From: Streptococcus ilei
Lineage (GTDB): Bacteria; Bacillota; Bacilli; Lactobacillales; Streptococcaceae
Length of the DNA: 64,000 nucleotides
Direction of reading: 5' to 3'
Assembly (NCBI RefSeq): GCF_000479335.1
Contig: NC_022584.1
Span: forward strand, 620,001 to 684,000
Part shown: in pieces, positions 59,184-64,000 of the stretch
Position numbering within the stretch: the first letter of the stretch is position 1
Layout: each line of letters opens with the position of its first letter
Translations under genes and position numbers: made by a program
Notes under the pieces: generated by a model
Databases searched by the model: none
Told to the model about the DNA's origin: nothing
Seen by the model: only the letters and a program-made list of their open reading frames with translations

Positions 59184-60525
59184 CTTTTTCCTCTATTTCT
59201 TTTAATTTCTTTGCGATTGCGGCAATCACAGAAACTGTTACACTATTACCAGCTTGTTTATAGAGCTGACTATTACTAGAGACTTTTCTAGCAGCTTCAA
59301 AAGCCCAATCAGGAAACCCCTGCAAGCGAAAACACTCTTTAGGGGTGATTCTTCGTATCCTCAAACGGTAAAATTGTCCATCTATTAATACACCGGCTAC
59401 ATGATAAACTTGTTTATCTTCTCCTTCATAGCTAGCAACTACTACTCCCATTTGTCCACTAGTTGTTAACGTATTCGCTATACCTTTGCCAACTCTACCA
59501 CGACGATACTGAGAATTTGGTCTTTCCAAATTGATGGAATCTCCTACTTCTGCTTGAGCATATCCTTTTTTCGTTGCTTCCCGTACTTTTAGAAATTGGA
59601 TTGGTTCTGGAATTAGTATTTTGGGGATTTTATCTCCACCTTGCATTGTAGTCAATGTTGGAGATAAACCCTCACTTCCATAGACGCGACCTGTCTCCTT
59701 AAAGCTAGTTGGTAAATCTCCAACAACGACAATACCATGGCGATCTTGAGTATTTAAAGTAAACATTGGCTCTTGATTATCCTTAAAACGTCTACCATTT
59801 TGTCTTTTTTCTAATCTGTCTGGTGTAATGCAAGGAATCGCAACCTTAAATCCTTCTCCTTTTCCACGAACTAAGGTTGGCGCAAGACCTTCTGAATAAT
59901 AGACTTTACCGCTCATTCCACTTTTTGATGGATTCAAATTCCCTAATGTTTTTAAAATCTCAGAGTTAGTTGCTTGACCTTCTCGTCTGAAAGGAAATAA
60001 GAGTCTGGTACCTTTCTTTCTAGAATGTCCGATAATAAACACCCTCTCTCTGTTTTGGGGAACGCCAAAATCCTTACTGTTAAGCACCTGCCACTCAACA
60101 TCAAACCCCAACTCATCAAGTGTGGTAAGGATTGTGGTGAACGTCCGTCCCTTATCGTGATTGAGTAGGCCTTTAACATTTTCAAGAAAAAGAAAACGTG
60201 GTTGGATTTGTTTGGCCGCCCGAGCAATTTCAAAGAACAAAGTTCCTCTAGTATCTTCAAATCCCAATCGTCTTCCTGCGATTGAAAATGCTTGACAAGG
60301 GAATCCCCCACAGATGACATCGACTTTCCCTCTAAGTTTTTTAAATTCGTCATCTGAAACATCTCGTATGTCATGAAATTCTATTTCTCCTTTCGTTTGA
60401 AAAATGGACTTATAAGATTCTCTAGCAAATTTATCAATCTCACAAAATCCAATACATTCGTGTCCGACACTTTCCATTCCTAGTCGAAAACCACCGATAC
60501 CTGAAAATAAATCAATAAATCTCAT
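59167..60525 (-). CDS. C5-cytosine DNA methyltransferase
   Basis: 452 residues with the m5C motifs in order: I DLFSGIGGFRLGM (5-17), IV GGFPCQAFSIAGRR (about 73-86, catalytic cysteine), VI FLENVKGLL, VIII QNRERVFIIG, a long target recognition region with repeated GEGF/GLSPTL-type segments, and X QAGNSVTVSVI. No restriction endonuclease gene is adjacent, so this is an orphan methylase, useful for guarding the element against host restriction. Its ATG overlaps the stop of a 33-residue membrane protein gene. Confidence 0.92.
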   Translation of the reverse strand: MRFIDLFSGIGGFRLGMESVGHECIGFCEIDKFARESYKSIFQTKGEIEFHDIRDVSDDEFKKLRGKVDVICGGFPCQAFSIAGRRLGFEDTRGTLFFEIARAAKQIQPRFLFLENVKGLLNHDKGRTFTTILTTLDELGFDVEWQVLNSKDFGVPQNRERVFIIGHSRKKGTRLLFPFRREGQATNSEILKTLGNLNPSKSGMSGKVYYSEGLAPTLVRGKGEGFKVAIPCITPDRLEKRQNGRRFKDNQEPMFTLNTQDRHGIVVVGDLPTSFKETGRVYGSEGLSPTLTTMQGGDKIPKILIPEPIQFLKVREATKKGYAQAEVGDSINLERPNSQYRRGRVGKGIANTLTTSGQMGVVVASYEGEDKQVYHVAGVLIDGQFYRLRIRRITPKECFRLQGFPDWAFEAARKVSSNSQLYKQAGNSVTVSVIAAIAKKLKEIEEKDESIK

Positions 60526-60623
60526 TTCTTGATCACCCCTTTCTTATCGACTACCATTGTCAGAACTGTCACTCCACTTGAAATGACAATAAGCATAACT
60601 AATATCCACTCGATTGGCGACAT
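60522..60623 (-). CDS. 33-residue membrane protein upstream of the methylase
   Basis: MSPIEWILVMLIVISSGVTV then a short basic end: one membrane helix. A strong AAAAGGAGGTGG site precedes the ATG at 60623. It follows repA by zero bases and its stop overlaps the methylase start (ATGA). Function unknown. Confidence 0.6.
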   Translation of the reverse strand: MSPIEWILVMLIVISSGVTVLTMVVDKKGVIKK

Positions 60624-61403
60624 TTAACCACCTCCTTTTCTAACACGGTTGTTCCAAACAGAATACAAGCCATTAAACACAAATTCAGCAAGTACTTCTG
60701 CTCGTCGGACAAAGCGAATATTGTCAAGAGCATACTGATAGATTCTCTCAAAATCAGTCATAACAATTTCACTAGCTGTTTCAGAAAAACCTTCTCGTCT
60801 AAATTGATCTTGTACCAATCCCCAAATATAATCTCGATCATATTTTGTGACCTTTTCTACTTTTCTTTTCAATATAGGTTGAGTATTCCTATCCTCCTCA
60901 TCCTCAATAAATAAAGAATCAGTCTCACTATATTTAGTCTCACTAACTTCAGTCTCACTAGGGGCTGAATATGAGACGGGGGGCGTTTCATTTTCAACCT
61001 GCCCTAGTCTTTTTTTAACACTAGGCCTGTTCGAACTAGCTACTGGGGTAGAAGACAACTCCCCTAAATAAATCTTATTAGCTAGTCTCCCTTTCTCACT
61101 TGAAGACTGTTGGACTTCATCAATTAAGTCATATTCTTTAAGAGTTTTTTTGATGGACAGTAATTTTGACTTCGAACAACCTAATAGCCTCATCAGTTTA
61201 GAATTAGAAAATACTAAATAAACCGCTCCTTCTTCATCTATCCAACCACGACTGAGAGATAATTCTAAACGATCCTTTAAAATAGAATAAGCTACCTTTA
61301 CTTCTAGTTTCATATCCATATATTTCTCATCCTCAAAAAGAATTTTAGGTAATTTGTAATACCGTTCTGAAGTTTGGTATTGATTTGCGGTTATTCGTTT
61401 CAT
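60624..61403 (-). CDS. repA: RepA_N-type replication initiator
   Basis: 259 residues. N-terminus YYKLPKILFEDEKYMDMKLE, then KVAYSILKDRLELSLSRGWI and the SNSKLMRLLGCSKSKLLSIKKTL winged-helix segment follow the replication initiator A family of Gram-positive plasmids and Tn5252-like ICEs. The middle is low complexity (SETEVSETKYSETDS) and the end is a helical domain. It likely allows rolling or theta replication of the excised circle. Overlaps the upstream gene by four bases. Confidence 0.88.
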   Translation of the reverse strand: MKRITANQYQTSERYYKLPKILFEDEKYMDMKLEVKVAYSILKDRLELSLSRGWIDEEGAVYLVFSNSKLMRLLGCSKSKLLSIKKTLKEYDLIDEVQQSSSEKGRLANKIYLGELSSTPVASSNRPSVKKRLGQVENETPPVSYSAPSETEVSETKYSETDSLFIEDEEDRNTQPILKRKVEKVTKYDRDYIWGLVQDQFRREGFSETASEIVMTDFERIYQYALDNIRFVRRAEVLAEFVFNGLYSVWNNRVRKGGG

Positions 61404-61573
61404 AGCGCTCCTCCAAGTTCTTTGAGTATTAAATCTCCACTTGATTCCAATCGAACCAATCCACTTTTTTCTAATTCAGCCATAAGAGAGATGGCTTCAA
61501 CAATGTCAATTCCCATTTCACGTACTAAAAATGAAATGACAATATAGCGTGATGATTGTAATTCTTTTGTCAT
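61400..61573 (-). CDS. small winged-helix-like protein at the ICE end (57 aa)
   Basis: MTKELQSSRYIVISFLVREM start at ATG 61573, chosen because AGGAGG lies seven bases upstream; the longer frame to 61666 runs through a terminator-like hairpin. The helix-strand pattern (ISLMAELEKSGLVRLESSGD) looks like a small winged helix. First gene of the repA operon, at the extreme right end of the ICE. Confidence 0.6.
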   Translation of the reverse strand: MTKELQSSRYIVISFLVREMGIDIVEAISLMAELEKSGLVRLESSGDLILKELGGAL

Positions 61574-61589
61574 TTTCCCTCCTGAAAAT

Positions 61590-61620
61590 AAAAAAAGGAG
61601 AACAATATACAATTGTTCTC
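61590..61620 (-). terminator. terminator-like hairpin in the repA operon leader
   Basis: GAGAACAAT-TGTAT-ATTGTTCTC followed by a T run on the minus strand, 25 bases before the first gene. An in-frame ATG at 61651 runs through it (MNTTINIYLKREQ), so a translated leader could control read-through. Attenuation is inferred. Confidence 0.6.
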
Positions 61621-61671
61621 TCTTAAGATAAATATTTATTGTTGTATTCATTTTTCCGATACGCAAACGAC

Positions 61672-61747
61672 ATCTACAAATACATTTACATCTATGTGCC
61701 TTTTTAGGACTTTTTTAACGTCAAAATTGCCTTTATCTACAAATACA
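61672..61747. repeat. paired ATCTACAAATACA direct repeats at the ICE right end
   Basis: ATCTACAAATACA occurs at about 61673-61685 and 61735-61747, 62 bases apart, in the otherwise gene-free 61667-61781 segment. They may be recombinase accessory or replication sites. Two copies only, so chance is possible. Confidence 0.4.
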
Positions 61748-61781
61748 AAATGCTTGTAAAATAGTTTAAAATCAAGGATTT

Positions 61782-63155
<1,374 letters not shown>

Positions 63156-63205
63156 CTACAAATTAAAAGGGACGGAGTTTGGAACACTCCTATCCCTTAA
63201 TTATA

Positions 63206-64000
63206 TCATCTTAAGCCCATTTGGGACAATTTCTTTTTATAAGCATCGAAATCGACCAGCAATCCTTGACCACCATACATATCGTAGGCATCGACCCAAT
63301 CCCCATTTTCTGGGATTGTGATGCGTTCTATCCCCTTGCTGGCACTTCCGACTAAGCCAATCCCGTTAGTTAACAAGAAGGAGAACGGTACATTGGTCGA
63401 GGTCATAGCAAAGACCTTTCCTAGTGCTTCAGAACCAGTGAAGAGTTTAGTTGGATCCTTGATTTGGTGAACAATGGCAGACATGACTTCTTGTTGGCGT
63501 CTCGTCCGTCCAAAGTCTCCCTCATCATCTTTACGGAAACGAGCATAGTTGAGGAGGGTCCGGCCATCCATCCGTTGTTTTCCGACCTTAATGGTCTGAT
63601 TCGGAACAACGCCATCCTTCATATTCAAGTCATCAGGGACTTCAACTTCAGACACAGTTTCACCATCAATGGTGGAGAATTGAGCATTCATCTCCACCCC
63701 GTTAGGGAAGAGGGTATCGATGGCTGTCGCAAAGGTTTGGAAATCGACCATGGCATAGTATTGGATATCAATGTCAAAGTTATCCTTGAGCATCTGACGG
63801 ACCAATTCCGCTCCTTGGTTGTTATTCTGCTCTCCAATGGTAAAGGCTGTATTCAGCTTCTGGTCATAGTAGTCTGAGTAATCTGGATCCGTCTGCTGGC
63901 TCACACCGTCAATATGGACAAGTGTGTCCCGCATAAAGCTAACCATCTTGATCTTGCCATCTTTATTATTGACATTGACCACCATGATGGAGTCCGTTCG
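63206..64000 (-). CDS. LytR-CpsA-Psr (LCP) family protein, 5' end outside the window
   Basis: At least 264 codons; the frame stays open to the window edge, so the membrane anchor is not seen. LCP features: VVNVNNKDGKIKMVSFMRDT, LNTAFTIGEQNN, VDFQTFATAID, the arginines in YARFRKDDEGDFGRTRRQQEV. LCP enzymes attach teichoic acids or capsule to peptidoglycan outside the membrane. Chromosomal neighbour of rlmD. Confidence 0.9.
   Translation of the reverse strand, partial: RTDSIMVVNVNNKDGKIKMVSFMRDTLVHIDGVSQQTDPDYSDYYDQKLNTAFTIGEQNNNQGAELVRQMLKDNFDIDIQYYAMVDFQTFATAIDTLFPNGVEMNAQFSTIDGETVSEVEVPDDLNMKDGVVPNQTIKVGKQRMDGRTLLNYARFRKDDEGDFGRTRRQQEVMSAIVHQIKDPTKLFTGSEALGKVFAMTSTNVPFSFLLTNGIGLVGSASKGIERITIPENGDWVDAYDMYGGQGLLVDFDAYKKKLSQMGLR

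Noticed and set aside
59952..60374. 140-codon minus-strand frame inside the cytosine methyltransferase gene
   Set aside because: It lies wholly within conserved methylase motifs in another frame, with no ribosome binding site.

Overview
The window comes from a Streptococcus of the mitis/oralis/pneumoniae type. Several gene sets point to this genus: an rlmD (rumA) gene next to a LytR-CpsA-Psr gene at the right edge, TprA/PhrA, Rgg and PezT homologues, an ISL3-family remnant, and a Tn5252-type conjugation module. Most of the window (about 5.08-61.8 kb, roughly 57 kb) is one integrative and conjugative element (ICE) lying against the 3' end of rlmD. I see no rRNA or tRNA genes and no CRISPR array.

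Layout. 1-5.1 kb: short accessory islands outside the ICE, separated by three copies of a 27-nt sequence that reads as the C-terminal codons of a RumA protein (33-59, 4520-4546, 5079-5105). These look like successive attachment-site remnants. The islands carry a Zn-ribbon protein, a broken GNAT gene, two near-identical TfoX-N genes, a nucleotidyltransferase-like protein, a peptidase E and an AAC(6')-like acetyltransferase. 5.1-7.6 kb: the large serine recombinase of the ICE with small accessory genes and a Cro/CI regulator. 8.9-15.8 kb: a subtilosin-A-type sactipeptide cluster (precursor, radical SAM AlbA, two M16-like proteins, AlbG/B/C/D) with an Rgg regulator. 16.5-21.1 kb: a lactococcin-972-type bacteriocin cluster next to a PhrA pheromone gene and the divergent TprA regulator. 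21.2-24.1 kb: relaxase, two relaxosome proteins and a candidate oriT. 24.1-29.3 kb: an AlbA_2/Schlafen-like protein and a Gabija-type GajA/GajB pair. 29.9-34.4 kb: a convergent STAND-NTPase gene and an SHMT-like PLP-enzyme gene flanked by exact 27-bp inverted repeats, with a tyrosine recombinase gene directly outside. 34.8-36.4 kb: pezT remnant, ISL3 remnant and a DUF3990-like gene pair. 36.5-61.6 kb: the conserved ICE backbone: TOPRIM protein, VirB8-like protein, giant methylase/SNF2 helicase, CHAP/lysozyme hydrolase, VirB4, VirB3, VirB6, VirB2-like protein, VirD4, C5-cytosine methyltransferase and RepA. 61.8-64 kb: chromosomal rlmD and the LCP gene.

How it fits together. The backbone excises (serine recombinase), replicates (RepA), nicks (relaxase/MobC) and transfers (type IV secretion). 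The cargo is competitive and protective: two bacteriocin systems, each with a peptide-type regulator beside it (Rgg; TprA/PhrA), Gabija, and the STAND/SHMT cassette. The most unusual items are the apparently invertible STAND/SHMT cassette, the subtilosin homologue with a large palindrome around its promoter and an albG interrupted in an A8 tract, and a boxA-like element plus structured leader in front of the transfer operon. All assignments come from reading motifs and from memory of families; no database search was run.
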